DNA from: Coprinellus micaceus
Taxonomy: Eukaryota > Basidiomycota > Agaricomycetes > Agaricales > Psathyrellaceae
DNA: 64,000 nt
Direction: 5' to 3'
Assembly: GCA_951394405.1 (NCBI GenBank)
Contig: OX596334.1
Location: forward strand, 2,914,001 to 2,978,000
Below are positions 11,367-24,312 of the stretch, in pieces. How positions within the stretch are numbered: the first letter of the stretch is position 1; every line of letters starts with the position of its first letter. Under the pieces are notes generated by a model. The model did not search any database and was not told the origin of the DNA. It saw only the letters and a list, made by a program, of their open reading frames with translations. A program made the position numbers and the translations under genes.

Positions 11367-14300
11367 ATGGAGAGTGCTCGAGCAAGCAGGGTAGCCAAAC
11401 TCTTCGATGGCATCCTGAATGGCAAGACCAGGATATCTCCTTACAACTCCATCCTTTTCCTGGAGGGTCTGCGGAGCCAGCCGAACGCCGTCCAGTGCGT
11501 TCATCGCCTAGAATCCAGCCCAAATGGGAAGGATGCCCTCCAGGCATCGTTATGGTACAACTTGACCCCCAATTTCATCAACGAACACGCGGCACGCAGT
11601 ATCCAGTACTTGATGGGCGACCCCGACGTCGCCAGCATCAATAACGGAAAGCTCTTACAGGACATCCTCCTCAAGATAGTGGACCCACCCATCTTTTGGA
11701 ATGCTTTCTGTAAAGCTTTTCACGAGAAAGATTCCCTCACCCCTCAAGCCCAGGCATCTTTTGCCTGGCTCCTTCTTCAACTCGTCTCCCTCCCTCAGTC
11801 AGCATCCGCCACCTTCCGGCAAGATCCAGACTTCGATCGAACCCTAAATCTCCTTCTCGAGTCCAGCGATGCCACCCTCTGTACCTTCGGCCACAAGATT
11901 AGGCACGCGACAGATGTTTTCAGGACGGAGGTATCCGGCGCTATGGGCCACGCTGGGTCCACACCTGGAGGGCGCCATGACAACGACTTTGCGGACTTCA
12001 GAGAAATAGCGATAGTCCCTACCCCGGGTGAGATCCAATGTACCGAGGCACCCTTCCTTCGCCCCAGCGACTACCTCCACGACCCCGACACTGAGGATGC
12101 GCGTGTTGCTATACACTTGGATAACCAGTTCCGGCTTCTCAGAGAGGATATGATTTACGAACTCAAGGAAGAGCTCCAGGCGGCACTGGGTAAACAGAAG
12201 CGCAAGTTCCGGTGCACGAAAATAACTGGCCTAGCCGCGATTGGTCTATGCTTTCAAGAGGACCCCCAAGGTCCGCAAGGTCCCAGGCGGCAGGCCCGAT
12301 TCACAAAGTGCGGACTGGAGCTCCAATGCGACGAAGACCTACCAATCTTCGCAGGCGTCGAGGCCAATAAGCGTCTCAAGTGCGTGCGTGACGACCGAAA
12401 CTTCCTGAAGCACCAATCCCTGGCCTGCCTATTGTCCGATCAGGAGGTCATTGGCTTCGTCACCATAAACAGAGACGAGGTCCGTCTCGCCAAAGCTCAG
12501 CCCGTCATCGTCGTCCAGCTGGAAGGGAGAGAAGCGTTGCAGAAGTTGTTTCCACGCCTGAAAACATCGACCAATCTTACCCTCATCCAAATCGACACGG
12601 CCCTCTTCGCATATGAATTCGTACTCAAAGCCTTGCAGCAGACGACCCACCTCCCACTTTCCGAAGAGCTCCTGTTGTGGAAGGAGGAAGACTTGCCATC
12701 AGAGTTGGACGACTATGAACAGGCTCAAGCGGTGGTACAAGCCCTTCGGCGAGACCCCTCGTGCAACTTGCAAGCCCTTCTCGAAACGAAAGACGCGATT
12801 CGTCTGGATGGTTCCCAAGCCGAGTCTTTGCTTGCAGGTCTCGTCCAGCGGGTCTCCCTTATTCAAGGCCCTCCAGGTAGGACCGTAACTCCTCGACGCA
12901 CATAATGGCTCACACACTTCCAGGAACTGGTAAGTCCTTTTTGGGCGCGCTCATGGCCAAAGCCATCCATGACTATACTAGCCAGACGATTCTCGTCATT
13001 TGCTTCACCAACCATGCCCTCGATGACATCCTCACGAGCCTCTTGGATATCGGGATCCCGGAATCGAGCATGGTTCGGCTGGGAGGCAAGTCCACCCCGA
13101 GGACTGAGCCGCTCACAATACGGCAACAGGGAGGCAGTTATAGGCGCTCGAGGAGAGAGTGGGAGACCGTCGATGGCATCAAGACAACGCTCGCAGGACT
13201 AGGCCGAACTCTGTCTTTGGATTTCAACGACTACCTTCAGCGCAAGATCACGCTGAACGACATCATGGACCACATTCAATGCGAAGATATCGACTACTTC
13301 GAGGCGTTTGTTGTTCCTGAGCAAGAAGACGGGATGCAAGTTGTAGGGGCCAAGGGCCGGGCAGTCGACGCAACTTATCTCCTTCAGAGGTGGACGAACG
13401 GGGAAGATGCCGGCGTTTTCTCCAATTCCGAAACAGTCTTTCTGTCTTCGAGTATCTGGGAGATGGAACACGCAGAAAGGGACTCGAAGTTTCAGCAATG
13501 GTACGACACGCTTGACTCTGAACGCGTTACCAATCTCTACATGACCCTGAAGACATACAACAAACGTCACGCTTCTTTGGAGGAGGAGATGGCTGCTGCA
13601 GACATCAGCGTTTTGAAGGGAAAACGGGTCATTGGTTGTACGACAAGCGCGGCAGCGAAGTATGGTTTCTCGATTCGGGCGGCTTCCCCTGATGTGGTTC
13701 TCGTGGAGGAAGCAGGAGAGATCTTGGAATCTCACATCCTAACCGCCCTGACGCCGAACCTCTCGCAACTCATCTTGATCGGTGACCACAAGTATGTGGC
13801 TAGTAACTACGCATCAGTCCATGGCACTTGAGACTCATGTTCCTCCCTCACAGACAACTTCGACCCAAAGTCAACAACTACGAGCTGACCGTCGAGAAGG
13901 ACAATGGCTATGACCTTAACTGCTCACTTTTCGAAAGGCTGATCAAGAGTGGATACCCGCATGAAATCCTCACTAAGCAACATCGAATGCGTCCAGAAAT
14001 ATCCGACCTGATTCGTCAACTGACTTACCCCGACCTCCTGGACGCAGAGAAAACCGCGAATCGCCCTAGCATCAGAGGTGTACAGGACAACATCGTGTTC
14101 ATCGAGCATTCTCACCCAGAGGGAGCGCATAGCCAACTAGCTGACAAGAAGGACATGGCATCCAAAGCGTCCAAGCAGAACCTGTTCGAAGTGGGAATGG
14201 TGTTGAAGATTGTCCGTTACCTCGGCCAGCAGGGCTATGGCACGGATAACTTGGTTGTGCTGACGCCCTACCTTGGGCAACTACATCGCCTCCGGGATGC

Positions 14301-17300
14301 TCTTAAGAAGGATAACGACCCCATTCTGAACGACCTTGATTCTTACGAGTTGGTTCAAGCAGGTCTGATCTCTCCGGCGGCGGCCAAGCTTAACAAGAAG
14401 CCCATTCGTTTAGCCACTATCGGTACGTCAATTTGCCAGATTGTATCTACACCCTTCAATATGTTTAATCATGGTGTGCCCCAGACAACTACCAGGGTGA
14501 AGAGAGCGACATCGTCATCATTTCCCTGACTCGAAGCAACTCGAACAACGACATAGGATTCATGTACTCTCCAGAGCGCTTGAATGTCCTCCTCTCTCGT
14601 GCTCGTAATGGCCTAATCATGCTTGGGAACTCGAAGACATTCAAGGGATCGCGCAAGGGGAAGGAACTGTGGACAAAGCTCTTTGGTCTTTTGTCCGAAG
14701 GTGGCCATATCTACGAAGGTCTTCCAGTCTTCTGTGAGCGCCACCCAGATCGCAAAGCAAACCTCTCAAATACAGCCCAGTTTGACGAGCTTTGTCCTGA
14801 CGGAGGATGCACAGAGACATGGTAAGATACTGGTTTCACCGTCATAACTGATTTGGGGGAGCTGAATCCTATTAAAAGTGGCACCATGCTCAGTTGCAAC
14901 CTCCACACCTGCCAATCAAAATGCCACAATATCGCAGATCACAGCAAGATCCAATGCGAGGAGAGGATCGAGGAGAAATGTGATAACGGTCATCCCAGAA
15001 CTCGTAAGTGCTACCAGCCCAAGGAACCAACATGCAAGGTTTGCGACCGAGAAGCGAAGATAGCAAGGGAGAAATTGCTGCGGGACATGAAGGACAAGGA
15101 GGATAGGGAAAGAGCAGAGCATGAACACCTTGAGGAGATCGCGGAGATCGAGGCCGAAATGGAGCGGGAGGTGCGGAGGAGGACGGAGGCAAATGACGCA
15201 CAGGATCGTGCCAACGCTGTCCGCCAGAAACAAGCTGACTTGGCTGCTGTCAAGGCCCAAGTGGACCTTCAAGTTGGCTCGATGTCGATGCCTACGCCCC
15301 AGGATGAGCCCGAGAAGAAGGACCCGACGGGATCGAACACTGGTCCCTCCTTCCTAAGCACGTTCTCAAACTTCACATCTGGGCTCTTTAGCCAAGGGAC
15401 ACCACCCGGCACTCCTCAAACCCCAAGCCAGAAGTCCCCACCTGCCGGCGCTCCACCGACGCGCCCACCAGCCGCGGCCGAGTTCGATAGGAAGCCTCCT
15501 TCCAAGTCGGTGACGGAGTGGCAAAGGCAGAAGCGGGTTGAGGGTGCCTTCAGCGCAGAAATTGATGCAATCATGGCGATGGTGGGGCTTGAAGCTGTCA
15601 AGCACCAGGTCCTAGCAATTAAGGCAAAAATCGACACGGCGAAGAGACAAGGGAGCTCACTCGTAAAGGAGAGATTCAACATCAGCTTCCTGGGAAACCC
15701 AGGTACAGGTACGTCCTTTCACTGTTGCATAAGGTTGTCGCCGTGGTATTTAGGACGATTGGTGCAGGAAAAACGACCATTGCTCGCCACTATTCCTCAT
15801 TCCTGTCCACCGTTGGCGTAATTCCCGGGAAGGAATTTGTGGAGACCACGGGCTCTCGCCTCGGTTACGAGGGCGTCCAGGGTGCAGAGAAGATGCTCAA
15901 AGACGTCCTCAAAGCTGGAGGAGGGAGTATCTTCATCGACGAAGCTTACCAGCTGACCAACGGAAACAACCCCTCTGGCCCTCAGGTGCTCGACTTCCTC
16001 CTTGCGGAGATGGAGAACAACGTCGGCAAGATTGTCTTCATCCTTGCCGGGTACAACAAGGAGATGGAGACGTTCTTCGAGCACAACCCAGGCCTTCCCA
16101 GTCGAGTGCCCTTCAAGATCAAATTTGAGGACTACACGAACTGTGAGCTCATGGACATGTTCGAGAACCTTGTCTTCAGTGCCTACAAGGGAAGGATGGC
16201 GGTGAAGGACGGATATCGTGGCTTGTGGTTCCGCATCGCAATTCGGAGGCTCGGACGTCGTCGGGAAGCTTCTGGGTTCGGGAATGCTCGCGACCTTCAG
16301 ATCCTGTTTAGCCAGGTCAGAGAGCGCCAGGCTATGCGGTTGAACGACGAGCGTCGGGAAGGTAAGGCGCCGGATGATTTTCTGCTCAAACCCGAGGATC
16401 TGATCGGTCCGGACCCGTCAATCGCGATTACAAAGAGCAAGGCTTGGAGTAGCTTGCAGGGGATGATTGGGTTGGGAACGGTGAAGGAGTCCGTTCGAAA
16501 CATCGTTGACTCCATTCAGGAGAACTACGAGAGGGAGCTCTCGGAGCAGAAGCCATTAGAGTTCTCTCTCAATCGAGTGTTCCTCGGCTCTCCGGGTACG
16601 GGAAAGACGACGGTCGCGAAGCTGTATGGCCAAATCCTGGCAGATCTTGGGTTGCTGAGTAAAGGGGAAGGTGAGGGTTGCACTTATCTGGGGGGATAAA
16701 AGAGACACTAACTGTACTCAGTCGTCGTGAAGAACCCCTCTGACTTTACTGGCTCGGTGCTGGGAGAGTCGGAGAAGAACACCAAGGGTATCCTTAATAA
16801 CTCTGTGGGCAAGGTGCTGGTGATCGACGAGGTAATGTCAAATCATTCTACCTTGCTTACCATGCTCAATGTGTGGCAGGCGTACATGCTCTACGGCGGC
16901 GGTGGGGACGACGCGAAAAACCAGAACAATCAGTTCAAGACCAGCGTTATCGACACCATCGTGGCTGAAGTGCAGAATGTCCCTGGGGACGATCGATGTG
17001 TCCTCTTGCTGGGCTACGAACAGCAGATGATCGAGATGTTCAACGTAAGTACCGAGGGCGATTCACTGTGGGAAGAACCGCGATACTCACTTCAACCTCT
17101 CTCCAGAACGTGAACCCAGGCCTCGCACGACGATTCAAGGTTGAGGAAGCGTTCAAATTCGAGGACTTTACGGAGCCGGAGCTGCTGAAGATCATGGAGA
17201 AGAAGATGTCGGAGCAAGACGTAGGCGCTACAGACCCAGCGAAGAAAGTTGCGCTGGGTCTCCTCAGCCGCGCGAAGAACCGACCGAACTTTGGGAACGG

Positions 17301-19140
17301 TGGAGAGGTCGAGAATCTGCTTTCCAAGGCGAAAGAGCAGTGCCTCGCTCGGCGGGCCAAGATGGCGCTGCAAGATCGTCCGAAGTTCATCATCTTCGAG
17401 CCAGAGGACTTTGACAAGGAGTATAATCGTGCAGCGAACGCGTCGGCGAACCTTGCCAAGTTGTTTGAGGACATTGTTGGACACGCGGACATCGTCAAGA
17501 GGTTGGAAGGCTACCAGAAGGTCGCGAAGACGTGCCAAGAGACGGGAAGAGACCCTAGGAATCAGGTGCCAACAAACTTTGTCTTCACTGGCCCTCCAGG
17601 TATGTGAAATATGTGGCACAGAGCGCGATGACCTCTCACTTGTTTCATGATAGGTACTGGCAAGACCACTATTGCCAGAAAAATGGGGCGCGTGTACTAT
17701 GACATGGGTTTCTTGTCGTCCGAGGAAGTCATCGAGTGCTCCGCCTCAGACCTCGTGGGGCAGTATGTGGGCCATACAGGGCCGAAGACGAAGAGGCTCT
17801 TCGAAAGGGCCCTAGGAAAGGTCCTCTTTGTCGATGAGGCATACCGCCTCGGCCAGGGTCACTTCGCCCAGGAGGCTGTGGACGAGCTGGTTGGACTGCT
17901 GACCAACGAGACCTACAAGGGCAAGATCATCGTCATCCTGGCAGGATATGAGCAGGAGATGAATGGGCTCATGAAGGTGAACACCGGTCTCTCGAGTCGC
18001 TTCCCAGAGTGGATTCCATTCGTAAACATCTCCACCAAGGCGTGCATCGACATCGTCGTGAGGCAGTTGAAGAAGAGCGACGTCGTGGTGCAGGAGTTGC
18101 TTGATGAACAGTCTCAAGTCTACTCGGACATGACCGACGCCATCGACTCCCTGAGCAACCTTCCCGACTGGGGGAATGCTCGCGATATGGTGACCTTGTC
18201 CAAGGAGGTCGTCAACTTCGCTCTTTTGAACAGCAGCGCTGCCGGAACCACCTTGGTTGTGGCCGGAGACGACGCCGTAGAGGTCGCGAACAAGATGCTT
18301 CAGGAGAGGTTCAAGAGGACGCAGGTTCAGCCCAAGCTTAGACCCCCAGCGTCAAGCCTGCCGCAGATGTCTTCGGCCGCAACCCCGCCAGCGCCTCCGC
18401 CCACAAGCATAGGGACCGGTACCAAGGCAGCAAAGTCCCCTCCACCGCCACCACCTTCTTCGCCTCCTGCACAAAAGGCGCCCACTGGACCTCCCCCTAG
18501 CGGGAACATTCGAGGTTTCGCAGCTCGCGGACGGGGACGTGGGAGGGGCGGTCCTCCCCAGCCTGGGCCTAGAATGTCGCCGCCTCGAACACCGGCTACA
18601 CCTACCACCCCTCTTTCGCCTACCAGGTCGCCAACTCCTCTTTCTGATGCACCCAGGAGCGTAAAGGGCGTTCCTCAGAGAGACCCTGGAGTATCTGACG
18701 AAGTCTGGAGCCAGCTGCAGGCCGCTAAACGTGCTACGGAAGAGGAAGCTCGGAAGAAGAAGGACGAGATTGCGAGACTGCAAAAGAGGGTCGCTGATGC
18801 TGAGAAGAAAGCCAAGATACAGAAACAGATCCAGGAGCAGAGGGAGAGGCAGTTGGCTGAAGAGAAAGAGGCAGCCCGGCGCGCAGAATTGGAGAAGCAG
18901 AGGAAAGCTGCAGAGGAGGAAGAGCGTCGTATTCGGGAGGAGCGGGAGCGCATTGCCAGGCTTATGAAAGCAGCCCAGCAGGCCGAGGCCGAGCGTAGGA
19001 GAAAAGAGGAGGCAGTTCAGCAGAAGCTACGCTCATTGGGTATTTGTCCCGCTGGCTTCCAATGGATCGCGATAGGCGGCGGTGGATATCGTTGCGGGGG
19101 AGGCACTCACTTCGTTTCTGCTGCACAGTTGGGTTTGTAA
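11367..19140 (+). CDS. Giant protein: UPF1/ZNFX1-like SF1 helicase fused to three CbbX-type AAA+ ATPase domains
   Basis: Exons: 11367-12876, 12924-13791, 13854-14422, 14485-14821, 14879-15708, 15768-16670, 16722-16831, 16880-17044, 17107-17599, 17654-19140; 2,423 residues. Superfamily 1 helicase core at about 500-1100: Walker A GPPGTGKS near 504, DEAD-type box VLVEEAGE near 762, GDHKQLRP, QHRMRPEIS, NYQGEESDIVIISLTRS and NVLLSRAR. A Cys/His-rich piece follows (GGCTETC ... CNLHTCQSKCHN), like remnants of NF-X1 fingers. Three AAA+ modules of CbbX/SpoVK type start near 1371 (NPGTGKTT), 1645 (GSPGTGKTT) and 1928 (GPPGTGKTT), with IFIDEAYQL, VIDEAYML and LFVDEAYRL. The tail has a Pro-rich stretch (about 2150-2250), a coiled coil (about 2290-2390) and a small Cys/Gly motif (GYRCGGGTHFVS). 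RNA-directed remodelling is inferred; the cellular role is unknown to me. Confidence 0.9.
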
Positions 19141-19536
19141 CATACCTCGTACTTGATTCGTTGTTTGATACTGTTGTACTATTAGCTTGTGTACCGAGGT
19201 TGAGTACTTGAAGTGGGGGCCGGGGTAGCTGAGAACGTTCCGAGGATTTTGTTCCGGTAGGCGTTGCGCGGTGCCACCTCGGTAATGGTTGGATCAGAAA
19301 TGCCATAGATCGTGGTAAAAGCTGGGTGAAGCGCGGTGACGAGCCATTACCCTGTCCTTTTCCTCCCTCTATCACCTCATCCGGGTCTGCCCAACTCGTC
19401 CTGCCGCTCGCGCTGCAAACGGGTACCCTTCTCCTCAGTCGTTCACTGCGCTGTACGACCACCGCGATCGAGGTTTCATCAACCGGAACGGTTGGACGTC
19501 AGAGAACTAGGAACATTTTTCTCTTGACACAAAATC
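19141..19536. other. Intergenic, promoter region of carrier gene
   Basis: About 396 bp. A pyrimidine-rich stretch (TTTTCCTCCCTCTATC near 19358) lies about 170 bp before the carrier start, as is common for fungal housekeeping promoters. Nothing else is recognised. Confidence 0.4.
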
Positions 19537-20692
19537 ATGGCTGAAGAACCCGATTATGAGGCTTTAGATCCTAATGCCGGATTAGCGGTATGTGTTTTTG
19601 CGCTGTGGACGCGACCACTGTACTGATAGGTATGTTTAGGTGAACATGTTGGCTGGTGCCTTGGTATGTTCGCGTCTTCGCTCCTGGTTCAGCGAGTTGA
19701 CCGTGTTTTTGCATAGGCTGGCATTTCAGAGCATGCCGTTATGTATCCCGTCGACAGCATCAAAGTACGTGTCGAAAGGGAATCACACTGCGCGCCGAAA
19801 CTAAGCCACTTTACAGACACGGATGCAAGTGTTCTCGACATCACCTTCCGCGGTCTACAGCGGCATTGGCAATGCGTTCAAACGGATATCAGCAACTGAG
19901 GGAATGCGGGCTCTCTGGAAAGGTGTCGGATCCGTTGCGTTGGGTGCTGGGCCCGCCCATGCAATTCACTTTGGTACACTGGAGGCGGTGAAGGATCTGG
20001 CGGGAGGAAACGAGGCAGGGAACCAATTTTTGGCGACGTGTACGTCTCGTGCTTCACGTATGTCTGACGCGTACTGAACCTTGCCTTAGCACTGGCCGGT
20101 GCATCTGCCACTATTGCTGCGGATGCCTTTATGAACCCGTTTGACGTGATCAAGCAGAGGATGCAGCTTCACAAATCCGAATTCCGCAGCGTCTTTCAAT
20201 GTGCGCGTATGATCTACCTTAACGAGGGCTTTTCAGCATTCTATATCTCATACCCCACGACCCTCGCCATCTCAATACCCTTCAATGCTGTTCAGTTCAC
20301 AGTGTACGAACACATCAAACGCTTCCTCAATCCAAAGGGCGAATATTCCCCTGGTACCCACATCGCGGCGGGTGCTATCGCAGGTGCCGTCGCTGGGGCT
20401 GTAACAACACCTCTCGACGTCGCAAAAACGATGCTGCAAACTCGCGGATCGGCCACGGACCCCGAAATTCGGAATGTACGGGGAATCAGCGACGCTATGA
20501 AGATCATCTGGAAGAGGGAGGGTCTCAAGGGTTTCGGCCGTGGCCTCACGCCTCGTGTCTTGACCATCATGCCAAGTACGGCCTTGTGCTGGCTGTCATA
20601 TGAATTCTTCAGTACGTGTTGTCAGGTGCTCTACACTCGGCATATCTTCCTAACGTGATAATCCAACAGAGGCTGCCATTCGTTCTGACTAA
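19537..20692 (+). CDS. Mitochondrial carrier, mitoferrin (Mrs3/Mrs4) type
   Basis: Exons: 19537-19587, 19640-19663 (24 nt), 19717-19764, 19817-20039, 20090-20611, 20670-20692; 296 residues. Inner-membrane carrier predicted to import ferrous iron into the mitochondrial matrix for haem and Fe-S synthesis. The three repeat signatures are visible: PVDSIKTRMQ, PFDVIKQRMQ and PLDVAKTMLQ, each followed by a Gly-rich EG segment. The middle repeat (MNPFDVIKQRMQ, then FYISYPTTLAISIPFNAVQF) is typical of mitoferrins rather than nucleotide carriers. Length matches the family. Iron as substrate is inferred from family resemblance. Confidence 0.9.
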
Positions 20693-21040
20693 CGAACATA
20701 GACCCGTCCGGAAGGACTGTTTCAATGGACCCCCATAGGACGTGTCCACCGCTTTTACCGCCTGTGCGACGCGACACTTTGTATATTCTCGTGGTGGAGG
20801 GACACTCTTCGCTACACTCGCATCCATCTACAACCTCTACACGACTACCTCAGGCCCCGCACTCCGCATACGTAGTAATATTTGGGTATCCTTATTTGCT
20901 TTGCGCTAGCTTGCTTTGCTAGTCGGTCCACATAATCGTACAACAACTAATAATAGACACATTAGGTCGTCACGCCCCACTCCCCTGATCACCTTCGTTC
21001 ACCACCACCACCAACACCACTTCTTTTCAGAGTAGCCGCT
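20693..21040. other. Intergenic
   Basis: About 348 bp between two co-directional genes. It ends in a CACCACCACCAACACCACTT repeat (about 21001-21020), probably in the 5' leader of the glycosyltransferase gene. No other feature seen. Confidence 0.4.
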
Positions 21041-23617
21041 ATGGTCAAGCTTCATAGCGACAACGCGTGGAGGTCATTGGCGTGGATCGCCTTTTTCGTG
21101 GCCTTCGTTTTCTGGGGACGGTTAAGAGCCATCGTTCCACGAACGGGAAAAGTCTCGACGGCAACAACCACGGGATCCCGCAACCACTCGACAGGGGCGC
21201 ACCAGGATTCAAGGTTCTCCGCTGGAGGGGTGAGGGAGGAGTGCTCGACTGGATATCATACCGACAATGACCAACAGACTCCCTTCGGCGGTGCCCACCT
21301 CAACCCTGACGACCAAATCCAGCGCCCAAGGCTCTTGTCGAACCAGCGATTGTTGACTGGAATTCTCCCGATCTCAGATGAATCCTTGGAAAGGTTGGAG
21401 CAGACACTAGAGCCCCTGCTCGACCCAGTAGCAATCGCCTTGCGGGACATCCTCCTCGTGGTGCCGGGTCGCTTACACCCGAGAGTTTCCGAAGTCCTCC
21501 TGCGCGTGCTTGCAAAGCATGTGGGCCGCGACCATCCAGAAATCACCCTCAAGACGTGGGACGTCCTTGGCAACGATACGAGCTTATCCCCATCGATGCT
21601 TCACTTCCTCGATCCTAAAGTGTCTCCCTGGGTTCTAGTCATGGACTACGGCGGTTTACGGGAGCTGGACAAGGACACTCGAGGGATGCTGCTTGGGGAG
21701 GCTGTTGATTGGAGACTCCCGTACGGCCCAAGAGGTTCACCGTTGAACTCGAGTGCCTTGCCTGTGGTAGATTCGAGGCAGTGGACTCATATCTCGCGTT
21801 CACGACCCTTGTTGGCTTCGCATCTTGAACCGCCATTTGTCCTACCTCTGTATCTGCTTTCAACCAAGTCTCTACCACAAACTTGGCGGGGCCTCTCGGA
21901 ACAAATCGCCCTGTGTAACTCTTGGAATGCCAGTGGTCTTCTGATTGGACGCTACCTCCTCCCTGATACACGCCCGGCATCAAGTACTACAACGTCCACT
22001 GACCCGCCGACTATGACTACGCCGTATCCTGGGAGTGGCCTTCGGTTCGATATCATTCTTTCAGATGCCACGGAGGTGCTGGACATATCCCCGCTGCTCT
22101 GCGGCCTTCTCGCTCGTGGTCATACCCTTCGTACTCTGGTCGTCGACACCAAGATACAGTTTAGCTTTAGGCCCATCAGACGGAAAACGCGCCTTGTCAC
22201 TGGAATAGCGGGCTGTGAACTGGAATTCTTCACAGTCAATCAGTACATGCGTCACAAGCAACTACTCAAGACCATTGATGAGGATACCAACAACAACCTA
22301 GGGACGTCTGATGTCGTCATCACATTGAAGACACATTCGTTTGCCGATTTCCTCATTGAAAACTTTCGGTTTGGCGGGAATGTTCTCATTGAACTACCGA
22401 GGACTGATTTACCGTTTTGTGACTGGATGGCGCCTATGTCGCTCCAGGAATGGCAGAGTGCGTCCCATCCTTGCGATTTGATTCGCGCATAACTCACCTC
22501 AAACAGACTGGGATACACCTCGTGTGGAAATTAGTGTCATAACTCGGGACAGGCCACGGTCCTTATCGAGGCTGCTGCGTTCCTTGTCCGTGTCGAAGTT
22601 TTACGGCAACCCAATCGACCTCCGAATCAACATCGAACAAGACTGTGACTTCGAGACCTTGGAGATTGGAAGAAACTTTTCGTGGCCTCATGGAAGTGTG
22701 TTCCTTCACCGTCGTGTTGTCCATGCCGGGTTACTACCTGCTATCGTTGAATCGTGGTTTCCGAGGGACAATGATACCTATGGGCTTCTTCTCGAGGATG
22801 ACGTTGAACTTTCGCCGATGTTTTACGCGTGGGTAAAGATGGCCATACTCAAGTACAGGTCGGTGTAATCGCACCAGATCACAGCCCACAAACCTCTAAT
22901 CGCTCTTCTTGAACACACAGATATGGGTCGACAATAGATCGTCCACCAAAGCTCTTTGGGATTAGTCTATACCAGCAGAAGAATGTGGAACTCCGCCCCG
23001 AAGGTCGAATTCCTTTCAATGCTCGAGACCTCTTCGCCAATCACGGTCTACCATTCCCGTCAACCCCCTACCTATCGCAGGTGCCATGCAGCTGGGGTGC
23101 AGTCTACTTCCCCGAACATTGGAGCGAATTCCATAGCTACCTTCTCTCCCGCTTTTCAGAGTCTTGGTTGACGATGGATGATCTGGTCGTTCTTCCCTAC
23201 GGCATTCGGTCGAACCACTGGCTTCGGTCGTGGAAAAAGTACTTCATCGAACTTGCTTACCTCAGGGGCTACACCATGCTATATCCGAACTACGAAGGTT
23301 ATCTGTCGCTCTCAACAAACCATCTGGAATATGGTGCGCATGTCAAGACAAGGACCAAGGAGAAGAGGGACCTGTTTGACCAGCCATTGCTTCCTTTGCC
23401 TGTGCGTGACGGGACCGGAATGCCGGGCGAGACGGGGTTGCTGGACCTTCCGGGAAGGATGCTACCACGCTATAGGGATCTTCCGATCCTGAACTTGATG
23501 GCGGGCTTGACGACTGAAGAGGATTTGGTCAAGATTGGGGAGGAGAGACATATGGGCTTGGTGGGAGCGATGTCCAAGGGACAGCCTGGTTCTGGGGATG
23601 TCCTCACAGAGCCCTAA
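21041..23617 (+). CDS. Type II membrane protein with GT-A-like glycosyltransferase domain
   Basis: Exons: 21041-22457, 22507-22858, 22921-23617; 821 residues. A short basic N terminus is followed by one hydrophobic segment (about residues 10-27, SLAWIAFFVAFVFWG), which predicts a Golgi/ER type II anchor. About 440 residues of lumenal stem with no recognisable domain follow. The C-terminal 340 residues begin EISVITRDRPRSLSRLLRSL, the classic first strand of a GT2-like nucleotide-sugar transferase. The metal-binding LLLEDDVELSP motif follows and later CSWGAVYFPEHW. The gene is intact. Donor and acceptor sugars cannot be inferred. The second intron uses a weak donor (GTCGGT). Confidence 0.8.
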
Positions 23618-24312
23618 ATTAGTCAGGGGACGCGGCCGGTAGCAGTTTTGCCTTTTCAATTCCGTATGGGCCTTATTTCGCTTTGTTCGCCTCACAAGTC
23701 CTTGTGGGCGTTTCGTCTAGCGCCCGTGATGTTATCTAATCAGCTTTGTTTGGAAGACGATCATTTGATGAATCACATCGCGCCTGCGGCGTTGCCCTCA
23801 AACCGCCAAGTTGGAGGCGTAGAGCATCTTCCATGACACTGCAACATTCGACCTACGGCGAGACCTCGGAGCCTGAGAGACCCGCAGTTGATTTTGCTGT
23901 GGCACCAGAGTATACGTGACCAACTTCGATGTGTTGAACAAACACAATGTTCCCCTCCCCCACCATCATCACTGGACACGCCCCTACCATCGCCCGCCCC
24001 AGTCGCAGGTTTAGCGAAGCATGAAGCCTCTTCATAATCGATGAACCATTCTCCAAGGCTACGAGGCCTTCATGAAGCTCGTTTTCTGGGCAGTATTGCA
24101 CCTGTGCTGGGCGTAAGGTGTCAAATCTTCCCCCCAAAAAGGTGGAGCCCTCTCCTGCACTCACATAAATCGCTATGGAGGCAAATATGAATTACAAACG
24201 TAGCTTATACAAAGGGGCATAAATCACTTAAGAGCGGCGTAAATCAATACATGTTACTTAATAGTACAACGGTGTTAGGTTCATGACAGGCTGAGGAACT
24301 AGACGAGGGAAG
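23618..24312. other. Intergenic, convergent 3' regions
   Basis: About 695 bp between the glycosyltransferase and lipoxygenase stop codons. A 103-codon open frame at 23853-24164 (minus) has no recognisable motif and I do not call it a gene. Confidence 0.4.

Noticed and set aside
18327..18783. Gly- and Arg-rich minus-strand frames
   Set aside because: Shadows of the Pro-rich tail of the helicase/AAA+ protein.
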